Positions 36,801 through 47,232 of a stretch of 64,000 nucleotides of DNA are shown here, piece after piece. The first letter of the stretch is position 1; every line of letters begins with the position of its first letter. A program made the position numbers and the translations under genes. The stretch is taken from NCBI GenBank assembly GCA_013399855.1, contig VXAY01006704.1, forward strand, positions 1 through 64,000. The letters run 5' to 3'. The notes beneath the pieces are model-generated. The model was given only the letters and a program-made list of their open reading frames with translations. It did no database searches and was not told the origin of the DNA. This DNA is from Oxyruncus cristatus. Taxonomy: Eukaryota > Chordata > Aves > Passeriformes > Cotingidae.

Positions 36801-36904
36801 AGTTTGTGTCCTTCTTGCAGCACAGTCTGTCTGAAATGGGCCCTACTTTGCTGAATCACTGAAGAAACTGCCTTAAAATCTTGTGATTCTCTGTGATAGA
36901 TGCA
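33831..36904. other. Unique non-coding DNA
   Basis: No gene recognised. An (AGG)7 run lies at 34255-34275 and a G10 run at 35621-35630. Frames such as 34610-35098 (minus, 162 aa) and 35272-35616 lack domains and overlap frames on the other strand. Confidence 0.5.
34255..34275 (+). repeat. (AGG)7 microsatellite
   Basis: Seven AGG units precede AAGATAATGG. Serine-, leucine- and proline-rich frames on the minus strand here are products of this repeat. Confidence 0.92.
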
Positions 36905-37063
36905 GCTGGAAGCTGCTGCCCCATCCCTGGAAGTGTCCAAGGCCAGGTTGGACAGGGCTTGGAGCAACCTTGGACAGTGGAAGGTGTCCCTGCCCATGGC
37001 AGGGGGTTGGAACTAATTGTCTTTAATGTCCCTCCCAACCCAAACCATTCCGTGATTCTGATT
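36905..37063 (+). mobile_element. CR1 3' fragment
   Basis: Plus strand: GCTGCCCCATCCCTGGAAG, GGCCAGGTTGGACAGGGC, TGCCCATGGCAGGGGGTTGG, CCTCCCAACCCAAACCATTC, then CGTGATTCTGATTC. It belongs to the commonest group and is strongly truncated. Confidence 0.9.
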
Positions 37064-38074
37064 CAGAGCCTCTAAATGACAACAGTAACCCATCCAACCC
37101 TTCTATTCAGGCACAATTCACTCATCCGTCAGGATTCCCCCTTGTATTATTCCCCTTAAAAGACATTCCCAGTGTATCTCTGAGACAGGGCTGAGGAGCG
37201 GGACACGTTGTGATGGCTGTGGGGACCGCGCCAGCTAGTGACAGCTACACGAAGTGCACTCCTTCCCTGACAGCTGGATCCCTTTTCCATCCCTGTTCCT
37301 CTTTTTCCAGTTCCCCTGGCTGACGTTTGCGCGTAATTAGAGAAGAGAAAATTAACGAGTAAATCACGGGAATCAAAAACGTCTCCGAAGCAGATGGATC
37401 CTGTTAGCTCCACTTTCTGAGCCTGCAGTAGTTTTCCAGTGCTTGGGACAAAGTTTGGGAGCAGTTGGATTCGCAGACATGCGGCAATGACACACAGCAC
37501 GGCAAGTGTCGGAGAAGATACATCCAAGGTAGCCCAGGAAAGGGAGAAAATATTTTATTTCACTTTAGGATTAGGAATAAATCAACAAGTTTAGTCAGAC
37601 CAAAAAAATTAACCCTCGACTGAGAGCACAACAAACCAAAACTGACAAAAGCCCAAACTCACCCTTTTTTCTGTCTCCACAGCTTTTTACATTCCCTGTA
37701 AGAAAAACGCTTCTCAAAACCTGTACGATCAGACCTTTGCCAAATTGCTGGATGTCTCTGGGGTGATTCCTGTGAGATTCCTTAGTTTTTCAGCTGCCAA
37801 TCATTTCTCTGAGTCTCAGAGTGGGCTCAGAGTTCTGGGTCAGTTTGTTACCCTGAACACGGTGCTGTGATGTTCATGCACACCTAAATGGCACAGTTAT
37901 ATCAGTTGATATAATTTTTATAACAGTGGCTGAATTTAAAAAGAAAAAAAAAAAAGAAACAAACTATTAATAGGATTCAAAATGTTAATCAAGTGGGGCA
38001 ATCCCTTAGTTCCATTCTGTGGTTCTTAACTGAGGAAAACTCTCCTTAAGCAAATACCCTAAAAGTAACTCGAG
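37064..38074. other. Unique non-coding DNA
   Basis: No gene recognised. An A-rich run lies at about 37939-37956. Confidence 0.5.
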
Positions 38075-38134
38075 GTTGTTCCTGCCCAAGGCAGATCTTT
38101 AAAGTCCCCTCCAACCCAAACCATTCCAAGGGTC
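38075..38134 (+). mobile_element. CR1 3'-tail stub
   Basis: TTGTTCCTGCCCAAGGCAG, CTTTAAAGTCCCCTCCAACC and CAAACCATTCC follow CR1 tail order over about 60 bp, with a deletion in the middle. Confidence 0.7.
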
Positions 38135-39514
38135 TAGGAATTGTCCATTCTGCACTGCAAGGTCAAGGAGAAAAGGATAGAGGGCTTTGGCCATGGCTGG
38201 TGGATGTGTGTGCTCCCAACATCCCTGTTTGCTTCCTTGTTTGTTTGGATCTCTCAAACCAACACTTGGGACTCGCTCAGCCTTTCTCAGCAGCTCATCC
38301 CATGCAAAGCACAACCATTTTTAGCCTCATCTGGAAGCCAAGTCCAAGAGCAGAATCAGAAGGAGAAAAGTAACGTTCAGACAATAAACCCCAGGGAACG
38401 TTGGACATGCCAGAGATGAGGATGTGTTTCAGGGAGCTCCAGAAGGTTTTAAGGAGCACAGATGACATGACAGCTCTGGACAGCAGAATTCCATATAACC
38501 TGTCTGGCAAAAAAAACACAACTGTCAAAAATCCTCAGCACGCATTTTAAATCTTTCACACAGATCTTCACTTTTCTGCCAAGACAAACTTTCTCCCTTT
38601 GAAAAGCAGGAGGAGTTTTGCAAGAGTCTTTCTGCCATCATTTCATGATGAGGATTGATTTGCACCTCACCCAGGACACTCTGCCCTTGACTTTGTTGTA
38701 TGAATAGTGCCAGGCAGAGCAGATAAGGCAGCCAGAGGATCCGTCAAGTGTTTCCCAGTGGGACAAAGTTAATCCTGTTGGTTGTGCAGAAGTGGAGTGA
38801 CAGCAGGACTAACAGGATGACTCAGTTCCTCTGCAAGGCACTGCTCAGGAACTTATCCCCCCCCCCTCCAAAAACAAAAAAAAAACAAAGTGAANNNNNN
38901 NNAAAAAAATCATGTTAATGGAACCTTTTCCTTCTAACTCCATCACTTTATCTAATAATTCATATGATTTCTCCCCACAAAATTTGCCTCACTGATGTCT
39001 TGGGCACTACTCCTGCTTTACTCCTGTGTTACTCTGACATGTCATTCTGGCACTGCGGGAATGTGAAAACCTGTAAGGGAAGGTACAGAAGTCACCCGAA
39101 GGCCGAGAAGATGCTTAAGAACAAGAACATATACTGGTTGTATATGTTAAACTGGTAAAAGAAAATACAGAGAAGTGAAGCAAATATGTAGGCACATTTC
39201 TGGTGGAAAAAAAAAATTAAAATACTGGGCTCTGTTGAGCTCCTCAGTTATCCAGCAAAGTAAGAAACAGCAGATAGGTCTGAAGCTGAGTAAAGTCACG
39301 TGAGAAATTCTGTGTTGCTGGATGTTTTCTTGCCAAGCCTTTCTGGAAGGGACATTTTCGGCAAACACAAATCATTAGGTTCAGACCAATCGGGTGAAAC
39401 ACAACGCCTGACCCACACGGAGTGCTGGATCCGGTGATTCCCCCTGACCACAGCATCCCTGGGGACACTTCAGGTGGCTGCCAACGCCACGAGGAGCTGT
39501 CCCTGAGCTGAGCA
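38135..39514. other. Unique DNA containing an assembly gap
   Basis: No gene recognised. A C10 run at 38857-38866 and an A-rich stretch precede the N run described separately. The remainder is unremarkable. Confidence 0.5.
38895..38902. other. Run of 8 N (gap or masked bases)
   Basis: Eight undetermined bases lie in an A-rich stretch about 28 bp after a C10 run. This is a typical spot for sequencing or polishing failure; the true length is unknown. Confidence 1.
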
Positions 39515-39628
39515 GCCAGGCTGGGAGTGGAGGCAGAGGTTCAGTGGCTTGGCTGAGGTCATGTGGAGGAGCAGGAAAGCAGAAGCCCTGTCTGCTGACT
39601 GCCCCGGCTCCCCTGGGGACTGTCCTGC
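39515..39628 (-). mobile_element. MIR relic
   Basis: The plus strand reads GGAGGCAGAGGTTCAGTGGC, TTGGCTGAGGTCATGTGG, AAGCAGAAGCCCTGTCTGC and TGACTGCC. This is the antisense MIR order (gaggcacagaggttaagtga, then gaggtcacacagc, then agagccctgtctgctgac). It is diverged. Confidence 0.55.
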
Positions 39629-39984
39629 TCCGCCTTTCCAAGCTGTGTCTGCTCCTCCACACGTCCTGCCGGGACACTAAAAAAAGGAAGGGCAGCGAAG
39701 CAGCTCAGCCAGAAGGGCTGAGGTAGTTTCCTGTTCACATGACGGGTTTTTGAGCTGGTGGGGCTGTCATCCCATCCTTAGAATGGTAAGGAATGGAAAA
39801 TCCTGAGTGTTACTGTCCTGATCATCAATTCAGCTGTGTGTTGGAAGGTCTGGGAAGATCCCTGCGGGTCAGTGGCCATGTGTGCACGCCGGCAGCGCTC
39901 CCTGACCCTCTGAGAGGTTGGACTCCCCCTGGTTTTGATGTGTCAGACCAACACATGCTGCTTACAGAGGTACCTGCGTGCCTT
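39629..39984. other. Spacer between two MIR relics
   Basis: About 0.36 kb of unique sequence; no gene recognised. Confidence 0.5.
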
Positions 39985-40106
39985 TATTGCCATCCAACCA
40001 ACGGGGACACTGAGGCACGGGGTGGCAGTGGCCTTTTCTGAGGGGTCACAGCAAGTCCCCAGCAGATCTGCACCCAGCAGCTCTGCTCCTGGCAAATGGG
40101 CCTCTC
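39985..40106 (-). mobile_element. MIR relic
   Basis: The plus strand reads ACGGGGACACTGAGGCACGG, then GGGGTCACAGCAAGTCCCC and AGATCTGCACCCAGCAG, CTCTGCTCCTGGC. This is the antisense MIR order, with the diagnostic 'gaggacactgaggcac' and 'ggtcacagcaagt' words well preserved. Confidence 0.65.
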
Positions 40107-40498
40107 TGTAATGTTTTCTAGCTCCTGATCCTGACAGGAAATCTGGGACTTCCCCAACAGAGAAAAGGAATGAAGCTGAGGACAGAAGAGTCAAACTTTT
40201 GCAAGACATCATGATTGAGGACTTGGGATTAGTTTGCAACTAGTTTGTGGATGACTTAAGCCATTTCTATTTTCTTTGTAGCTATTCCCCATATCTTACA
40301 AATGAAAGCTGCCAGATTTGTCTGATAAATGAAGTGCCAGTGCCAAATAATATGCAGTAAATAATCATCTCAGGATAAATCCTTCTTTGTTCCATCCAGC
40401 TGAAAGGCACTTTCTTTTCCCTGTTTTAAAACTAACTGATGCTTTAAATTTTGTGTATTTCAACTTTCCAGAGGACCAGTGTTTTTGAAGCCACATGC
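40107..40498. other. Unique non-coding DNA
   Basis: AT-rich unique sequence; nothing recognised. Confidence 0.5.
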
Positions 40499-41033
40499 CA
40501 TAGAATCATAGAATAGAATCCCAGACTGGTTTGGGTTGGGAGGGACATTAAAGCTCATCCAGTTCCACCCCCCTGCCATGGGCAGGGACACCTTCCACCA
40601 GCCCAGGTTGCTCCAAGCCCCATCCAACCTGGCCTTGGACACTTCCAGGGATGGGGCAGCCACAGCTTCTCTGGGCAGCCTGTGCCAGGGCCTCCCCACC
40701 CTCATAGGGAACAATTTCTTCCTAATCTCTAATCTAATCCTGCCCTCTTGCACTGGGAAGCCATTCCCCCTTGTCCTGTCACTCCAGTTCCTGGTGAAGG
40801 TCCCTCTCCACCTCTCTTTAGGCCCCTTCAGATACTGGAAGGTGCTCTGAGGTCTCCACACAACCTTCTCTTCTCCAGGCTAAACAGCCCCAGCTCTCTC
40901 AGCCTGACTCCATTTGGAAGGTGCTCCAGTCCCCTTACCAGCTTCATGACTTGCTCCAACAGGTCCATGTCCTCCTTATGCTGAGGGCACCAGAACTGTG
41001 CACGTTGCTCCAGGTGGGGTGATTCCACCTGGA
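40499..41033 (-). mobile_element. CR1 LINE 3' fragment with duplicated terminal octamers
   Basis: Minus-strand CR1 with a well-preserved 3' end: CATAGAATCATAGAATAGAA (tandem terminal repeats of the CR1 octamer). It continues GGGTTGGGAGGGACATTAAA, CAGGGACACCTTCCACCAGC and GGGCAGCCTGTGCCAGGGCC up to CATGTCCTCCTTATGCTGAG and CAGGTGGGGTGA. It is the cleanest member of the common group in this window and one of the longer ones. Confidence 0.94.
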
Positions 41034-41399
41034 TTAATGATAATTGGTGGCAGGCAGCACATCTGCAGTCTGGCAGCTGCTGAATTTAGGGGACCTGTTG
41101 CCTGCTGCTGAGAACTGTGGCTTGTTTGCCCTTGCGAGTGCACAGGATCTTCTGGCTGCTCATCCCAGGGAAAGAGAATGAAGGTGAGAGTTCAGGGAGA
41201 AATGTCACTGCTTGAGTGAAATGAAGACCCAGCAGTGCAAAGTGTGAGAAACTGGGCAGCTCCGAGAGGCCGAGAGAGTAAGAATTGTTATTGTTATTAT
41301 TTGTTTTCCCCAAAGGAGAGGAAGGAACACGATGTGCTGGAAAGGTTGTGCACTGCACAGCTTGAGGGGATAAAGTGGCTCTTGAAAAGCTGCTCAGTA
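41034..41399. other. Spacer between two oppositely oriented CR1 copies
   Basis: About 0.37 kb of unique sequence with a short TTATTGTTATTATTTG run near 41287. No gene recognised. Confidence 0.5.
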
Positions 41400-41752
41400 G
41401 GTCAGGGGAGAGGAAGGAGATGGAAAAAGTCACACAAGTATCTGCAGGGAGGGGGCAGAGGATGGACCAGGCTCTGCTCGGGGGGGCCCAGCAATGGGAC
41501 AAGAGGAACGGGCAGGAACTGATGCCCAGGAAGTTCCACCTGGACATGAGGAAGAACTTCTTTGTTGGGCAGTGACTGAACAGAGACCAGAGAGGGTGTG
41601 GAGTCTCCTCACTGGAGATGTCCCAGCCCCATCTGGACACAATCCTGTGCCATGAGCTCTGGGATGGCCCTGCTGGAGCAGGGAGGTGGCACCAGATGAC
41701 CCACTGTGGTCCCTTCCTGCCTGACCCATCCTGTGATGCCGTGAAACCCATG
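41400..41752 (+). mobile_element. CR1 LINE 3' fragment (group of the 12.5-kb copy)
   Basis: Plus-strand CR1: GCAGAGGATGGACCAGGC, AAGTTCCACCTGGACATG, AACAGAGACCAGAGAGGGTG, GGAGCAGGGAGGTGGCACC and CCCATCCTGTGATGCC. It is uninterrupted where the 12.5-kb copy carries an insertion, so it serves as the empty-site reference. The 248-aa minus-strand frame across it is antisense noise. Confidence 0.92.
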
Positions 41753-42929
41753 GAAAACTGATAATTCAGGCTCGGCCACCTCCTGCCCTCCCTGAACAGT
41801 GGCTGTCTGAAATCCAAGCCCATAGAAGCCAAAGCAGGGATGTCTAAGCACCAAGGAAGGTGCTTCCATATTTATTTCCAGGTCTCTTCATGCCATTCAC
41901 ACCCCTGAGCTCCCAGAGATGGTGTGCTAGGACATGGGAGCTGCAGGACTGGATCTGGAGTGTTCTCAGAGGGACTGGAGGAAGAGATTTATGTGGGTGT
42001 TCATCCCCTCGGGCATCCCCCCATTTGCCCTGTATTTCCACTCTCAGTCTGCACAGAAGCCCAACCAAAGCCCAGGATTCCACTCTGGGAATTGGGAGCA
42101 CTCCCAGAGCACTCCTGGAACTGCTCTGAAGATTCATCCTCTCGTGGGGGTTTGTACAAACGCTGTTGCTGCCCGTGATGGGAAGGGCTGAGCACTCCCA
42201 GCAGGAGCTGGGCTCCACAGGGTCCTTCTCCTGAATCCCTCAAATCAGACCATTAAAAGTGAATAGTTTTGACTTCGTGTCCTGCACAATGATACTCACC
42301 AAACAGTTGCTCAAAAGATGCTTCAAAGCCTGACAGGCGTCGCTGGAGCTGCTGTTTTCTTTTCATTTCATTTTGTAAACTGACTTAAAGCCAATATCAA
42401 TATTTATCTGCAGCGAGGGAAGTGCTTTGCTGCCAGGAATTTGACTGTACTGTTTTCTTCTGACTATAAATGGGGCAATTACTAACAAAAATATTTCTCA
42501 AATGAATGAGTGGAACACTAATTTCCCCTTAGCCCCAGTCCCTGGTCATCCCACAAATAACTCTTTTTATGTTTTCAAGTATTATCTGATGGTTAAGCTG
42601 CAGGTTCCATAACAAAATGTGATTTCATGAGGATATTTTGGGTTTTCCTGTCCCTCAGACTTTAGTTGCTTTGTCCATGTTAATTGTTGTTGCTGGTTAT
42701 GTTCCTTCTGTGTCCTTCACTTGGAGGGATAAAATAATTACTTTTTTAATCACTGATCCTAGAAAAAGTCTGACAGGTACCTTAAGAAATAATTTAGCCA
42801 GTCCCATGCCCAGGGCTGGATCAGCTGAACCTGAACTGTTCTCTACACACAGCAGCACAACCTGTGACCTTGGCAAGTCCACATCTTCCTTAAATTATCC
42901 AGTAAATGGTTTATTCCCTTCCTTTTCGC
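41753..42929. other. Unique non-coding DNA, possible MIR scrap
   Basis: No gene recognised. Around 42838-42880 the words AACCTGTGACCTTGGCAAGTC resemble a MIR core in the sense direction, but the match is short. The block at 42380-42470 (AATATCAATATTTATCTGCAG) looks like a possible conserved element. Confidence 0.45.
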
Positions 42930-43090
42930 AGTCCCTTCCACATATTTGAGCACTGTTATCATGTCTTTCCTTTGCCTTTTCTTCTCCGGGCTTAAATGGA
43001 CCGAGTCTCTTCAATCTTCCATCTCAGGTCACATTCTCCAGAGCTCAGATCATTCCTCTTGCTTTTCTTTGGACTTCTTCCAACTGATCT
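42930..43090 (-). mobile_element. Old CR1-like LINE fragment
   Basis: The plus-strand words CACTGTTATCATGTCTTTCC, CCTTTTCTTCTCCGGGCTTA, CACATTCTCCAGAGCTCAG and TCTTTGGACTTCTTCC follow, in order, the region upstream of the 3' UTR in older CR1 elements (TTCTCCAGGCTGAACA, then TCTGGACTCTCTCC). It is much more diverged than the other copies and ends at a T21 run. Confidence 0.6.
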
Positions 43091-43092
43091 TC

Positions 43093-43113
43093 TTTTTTTT
43101 TTTTTTTTTTTTT
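43093..43113 (+). repeat. T21 homopolymer
   Basis: Twenty-one T, then CCCCC, at the edge of the old CR1-like fragment. Confidence 0.95.
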
Positions 43114-43798
43114 CCCCCTGATGTGTGGTGCTCCAAGCTGAAGGCTCTGCCAGCTGGAGCCTCTGGGCTGGCAGGTGATCTGTCAGCTCACACAGGGCAA
43201 CCGGGAGATAGAAAATAGAAGCTGATGGCTCCATGTCATCGCTCCTGGCACATCTCCTATCTGTTAATGTCCCTCTAAGATGTGTTGTGTCCTGGGGTCC
43301 CAGCACACACCAACAGACCCCTGATGTCCCTTTCTACCTTTGGCCACCTGGGCTGTGATTGATTTTCTGTAGTGGGAGGTGAGATGGGTTCCAAACCTGC
43401 TCCTTTGAAACCATCCATCACTATTAACCTACTAAGCCAAAGAAAAATATTCTTTGATGAGCACTCATGGCCCTGGGGAGGAAAAGATTGGAAGAGAAAA
43501 AGTGGAGAGAATGAGACATTTCATTAATTACCCCATAGCAACTTAGTGGGAGGCTGGATATTTTCCTAAGCTCCCAGGCTGTTTGGTGCACACATCCTCC
43601 CCCACATTTTTGTCTACTTGGTGCATAATTTCCATCTCTCTGCTAAACTCCTGGTGCTGCCACTTGCCAAGCTCAGATCTTGCAAATTCTCCCTTGCTGT
43701 TGAGTTCAGGGTCATTTCTGTGAATCACTCGGGCTGAGAGGAGTTACCACGTGCCAAGATGCTTGTGAGGGACAGACTTTAATGGAAGCTGTGACTTC
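43114..43798. other. Unique non-coding DNA
   Basis: No gene or known repeat recognised. Confidence 0.5.
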
Positions 43799-43842
43799 AC
43801 ATATTTGTATGTATGGATCAACATATTTGTATGTATAGATCA
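43799..43842 (+). repeat. 22-bp tandem duplication
   Basis: The unit ACATATTTGTATGTATGG + ATCA occurs twice head to tail, with a single G/A difference near its end. Confidence 0.92.
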
Positions 43843-45170
43843 GCCTCCAGCTGGGGAAGGATTCCCTCTCCTCTATCGGTTCAGCCTGGGACGTGATCTC
43901 ACCACACTTCTCACCACAAGAGCTCCAAGTAAAGCCTGGTTTACTGTGGCAAGCTGTGCTCCAGGCTTAGCTGCTGCCCTCCTCCATCCCAGCTCCTGAG
44001 CCAGTCCCCTCCTGTAAAGTTTGCACTGTGTCCATATAAACCACCATGCTCATGGCAAGGGATTGGAGCCAAGTCCCTCCACACCAATATCCCAGATCCC
44101 TGTAACTTCTGCCTGTAAAGTAGCAATTAAACCCAGCAGTTCCAGTTCTCTCTCTAAAACACTGACCTGAGCTGCTAAATTAGTTCCTGATTTGCTTTAA
44201 AAGTTGCTGTACTAGGAGGAAAGCTGGAGCAGCCAGAGCCCAAGGAGGCAATGCCAGACTTTCTAACTAAAGCTCACACATAAATTCCTCTTGGAATGAC
44301 ACCCCTAAGGGTAGGGAATGATCCAAGTTCTCTCTTCTCTGCCCTGTGTTGCCCCTGAGCTGCTGTTGGATGTGAAGCTCTTCCTTCCACTCCTCCTTGA
44401 GCAGTTCACCAGGCATTTAAACAGGAAAAAGATGTTGTTTAGCATTTTGAGATCTTTAGGATCTCATCTTTAATATGATGTACAGGGTAGGCACTATAGA
44501 ATTGTCTTTGAATTTGCACAGCTTGAAGTTTAAAGACCTGCTCCTGAAACAATAGAGATTAAGGCTGAAAGGAAAGTCAAACACTAATATTTGGTATTTG
44601 TAAGATTTTATCAATGTGCATTTTTTGATTAACAATTAATTAAAAAAATCCAACTTCTGATGTTCTTATTTGTTCAAGTAGATCGTGAGCAGAGGGGGAG
44701 ATTCAAAAATAACCTGTCAATAATTCAGTATTGATTTCCATATCACAAATTGCCAGCACAAGTTCATCAGTTAAATACAAATTGAAAACAGCTTAATTTT
44801 TTTTTGATTTTCCAAAGTTCTGAATTGATAAGGTAGACATTGCAGAGTGGGAGGAAAAATCATTGACTGTCTATATTCACAGATCAAAATGATGTTTTTC
44901 CAGTCCTGATAGAAGCTGAAGGAAATGCTGGGCTGTGTATTTTTGCACTCACGTACTTTCCACTGCGAGCACTTTTCCCATGTCGGAAGGGGAAAAGCCC
45001 AAAGCTTCCAACAATTCCAGACAACCCTGATTTCATCTCATGGGGCCAGGAACCAAAGGTGTACAGGAGATCCTGGCATTCAGATCCAATGCCTTCACAC
45101 TCAAAAATGCAGGAGCTCTCAGTTTTGGTTTGGACATCTCTTACTTCAAGTGGTACCTCTCGTTGTTGGC
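43843..45170. other. Unique AT-rich non-coding DNA
   Basis: No gene identified. From 44440 to 44870 the sequence is AT-rich with homeodomain-type words (GATTAACAATTAATTAA, CAATAATTCAGTATTG) and no repeats; this is a candidate conserved regulatory block. Confidence 0.45.
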
Positions 45171-45213
45171 TCTTTGGACATCTTTGGACACCTTTGGACA
45201 TCTCTGGACATCT
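45171..45213 (+). repeat. 10-bp tandem repeat, four copies
   Basis: Units TCTTTGGACA, TCTTTGGACA, CCTTTGGACA and TCTCTGGACA follow one another exactly 10 bp apart. The apparent peptide repeats in overlapping frames come from this. Confidence 0.93.
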
Positions 45214-45335
45214 TTTCCACTCTGCAGTGTTTTCATATTACTGCAACATCTTTGCTCCACCTGCTTTGCGGACAATGCATTGAACAAACTTCAGGGAAAG
45301 CCCAGGTATCTCCCATGTCCTGGGCTCATCCCAGG
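45214..45335. other. Short spacer
   Basis: Unique sequence between the decamer repeat and the next CR1. Confidence 0.5.
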
Positions 45336-45879
45336 GTGAGGGAGGGGATTCTGCCCCTCTGCCCCCTCAGGTGAGACCCCCCCTGCAGAGCTGCTCCAGC
45401 CCTGGGGAACAGCACAGCAAGGACATGGAGCTGCTGGAGAGAGTCCAGAGGAGGCACCAAGAGGATCCGAGGGATGGAGCAGCTCTGCTGGGAGGAAAGG
45501 CTGGGAGAGCTGGGGGTGTTCAGCCTGGAGAGGAGAAGCTTTGGGGTGACCTAATAGAGGCCTTTTAGTACCTGAAGGAGCTGACAGGAAAGATGGAGAG
45601 AGACTGTTTGCAAGGGCCTGGAGTTATAGGACAAGAGGGAATGGCTTCCCACTGCCAGAGGGTAATTTAGGTTAGAAATTAGGAAGAAACTCTTCCCTGT
45701 GAGGGTGGGGAGGCACAGGTTGCTCAGAGAAACTGTGGCTGCTCCATACCTGGAAGTGCCCAAGGCCAGGTTGGACGGGGCTTGGAGCAACCTGGGCTAG
45801 TGGAAGGTGTCCTCTAAGGGGATGGAAGGAGGTGAGCTTTCGGTCCCTTCCAACCCAAACCATTCTATGATTCTATGAA
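45336..45879 (+). mobile_element. CR1 LINE 3' fragment
   Basis: Plus-strand CR1 entering near GGGGATTCTGCCCCTCTGCC. It continues CAAGGACATGGAGCTGCTGG, AGAGTCCAGAGGAGGCACC, GTTCAGCCTGGAGAGGAGA and GGCCAGGTTGGACGGGGC, and ends ACCATTCTATGATTCTATGA. The intact octamer tail suggests limited decay. It keeps the 5' side of the common group that most other copies have lost. Confidence 0.94.
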
Positions 45880-47110
45880 AACATCTCTGTTATTCAGTGT
45901 ATTTGTCAGAAGGCTGAGAGTTAATGCTTTCTCCACGCTGGAGGCAATTTATGTGTATCTGGAATTGCCTTGACCTCCCTTGGCTGTAAAATACAATATC
46001 CTGCCCTGGATCCTTAATGCCATGTCTGGTGTCTGGCTGTGAACTGCTCAGGGCAGCTGCTGTGTGTTCTGGGAGGCCAGAGGCATTTGTTGGCATTCCC
46101 AGGGATTATCACCAAGGCAGACACACACACTGAGGAATAACTAAGGCCTGGTTCAGGCAGCCGTGACTTCTTTATTTGATACAAATTTGATCTCAAGCCC
46201 AGAACCTTCTCTGAACCCACCAGAGGTGATAATGTCACAGAGCTGAAGAAATATTTGAAAACACACACAGTTAAGTGTTCCCACCCTGTTAAAATCAGCT
46301 GCAGAAGTTGCTCTGCCATCACCAGGAACATGAACAAGCCCTGGCAGAGATGAGGGAGGGCTGCCACCTCCTCTGGAAAAGCAACACTACAGAAAACAAG
46401 GCACAAGCATGTGATTCACCCTCTGAGCTCCCCAGAGTCACCCAGGCCTGAATCACTGCATGTGCAGAGGCAGATTAATTGGAACATTCTATTAATAATT
46501 TAGGAAGAGGCTGACCCTTGGCTGTGTGCTCTCCCCTGGAAGGTTTCTCTCACCACCTATTCAGCCAAGCCAGTTCCAACATGTGACATTCCCCAGAGGG
46601 ACTTCCTTGCTTCCAGAGTGGGAAAGAGTGCAGAGAAATACACAATACACGGGCCTGGGGGGATGAAAATGCAAAGCACTTAAATTTACACTGTCACTTT
46701 GAGACTGAGCTTGTTCCTAAACCCTCACATGCTTTCTTGAGGATCAAACTGGAGCATGGTCCATGCTTTAACACATCCCATATACTCATTCATGGAAGTG
46801 TGTGAGCAATCAACTATGTTGTGTCCCAGTCTGCCAGCAACTATTCCCCAGCATAGTCTTCTCTTTTTGTGATTCCTCTCTCACCATCACACACCCAACT
46901 GGGAAGTGGGAATTTGTTGCAAAAAGCAGCAGAGCATCCTCTGTGCTTTTCCTATGGAAACTGCACTCAGCAGGATGACTGACTGTTTTTGAAATGGGGT
47001 TAAACTGGGGCTGAGCATTGTCCATCAACCTTAAGCTGCACTTTCAAGGGTGTTTTTTTTTTCCCTAAAATTGAGGTTTGGATGCATCTCATCGTGTCCT
47101 GGAAATTTTG
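45880..47110. other. Unique non-coding DNA
   Basis: No gene or known repeat recognised. Confidence 0.5.
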
Positions 47111-47232
47111 AGATTGTAGAGTGGGTTGGGTTGGAAGGGACCTTAGAGATGATCTTGTTCCACCCCGTGCCACGGGCAGGGACACCTTCCATAGACCAGG
47201 TTGCTCCAAGCCCAGCCCAGCCTGGCGTTGGG
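47111..47232 (-). mobile_element. CR1 3' fragment
   Basis: Plus strand: AGTGGGTTGGGTTGGAAGGG, CCTTAGAGATGATCTTGTTC, GCCACGGGCAGGGACACC and GTTGCTCCAAGCCCAGCCC. About 120 bp of the 3' end in the minus orientation. Confidence 0.88.

Noticed and set aside
41086..41832. 248-aa minus-strand open frame, the longest in the window
   Set aside because: It runs antisense through the plus-strand CR1 copy at 41.4 kb. It resembles translations of other CR1 tails and has no domain.
44925..45374. Repetitive protein suggested by a frame with LDIFGHLWTSLDIF-like repeats
   Set aside because: The repeats come from the decamer DNA repeat at 45171-45213; the rest of the frame has no domain.
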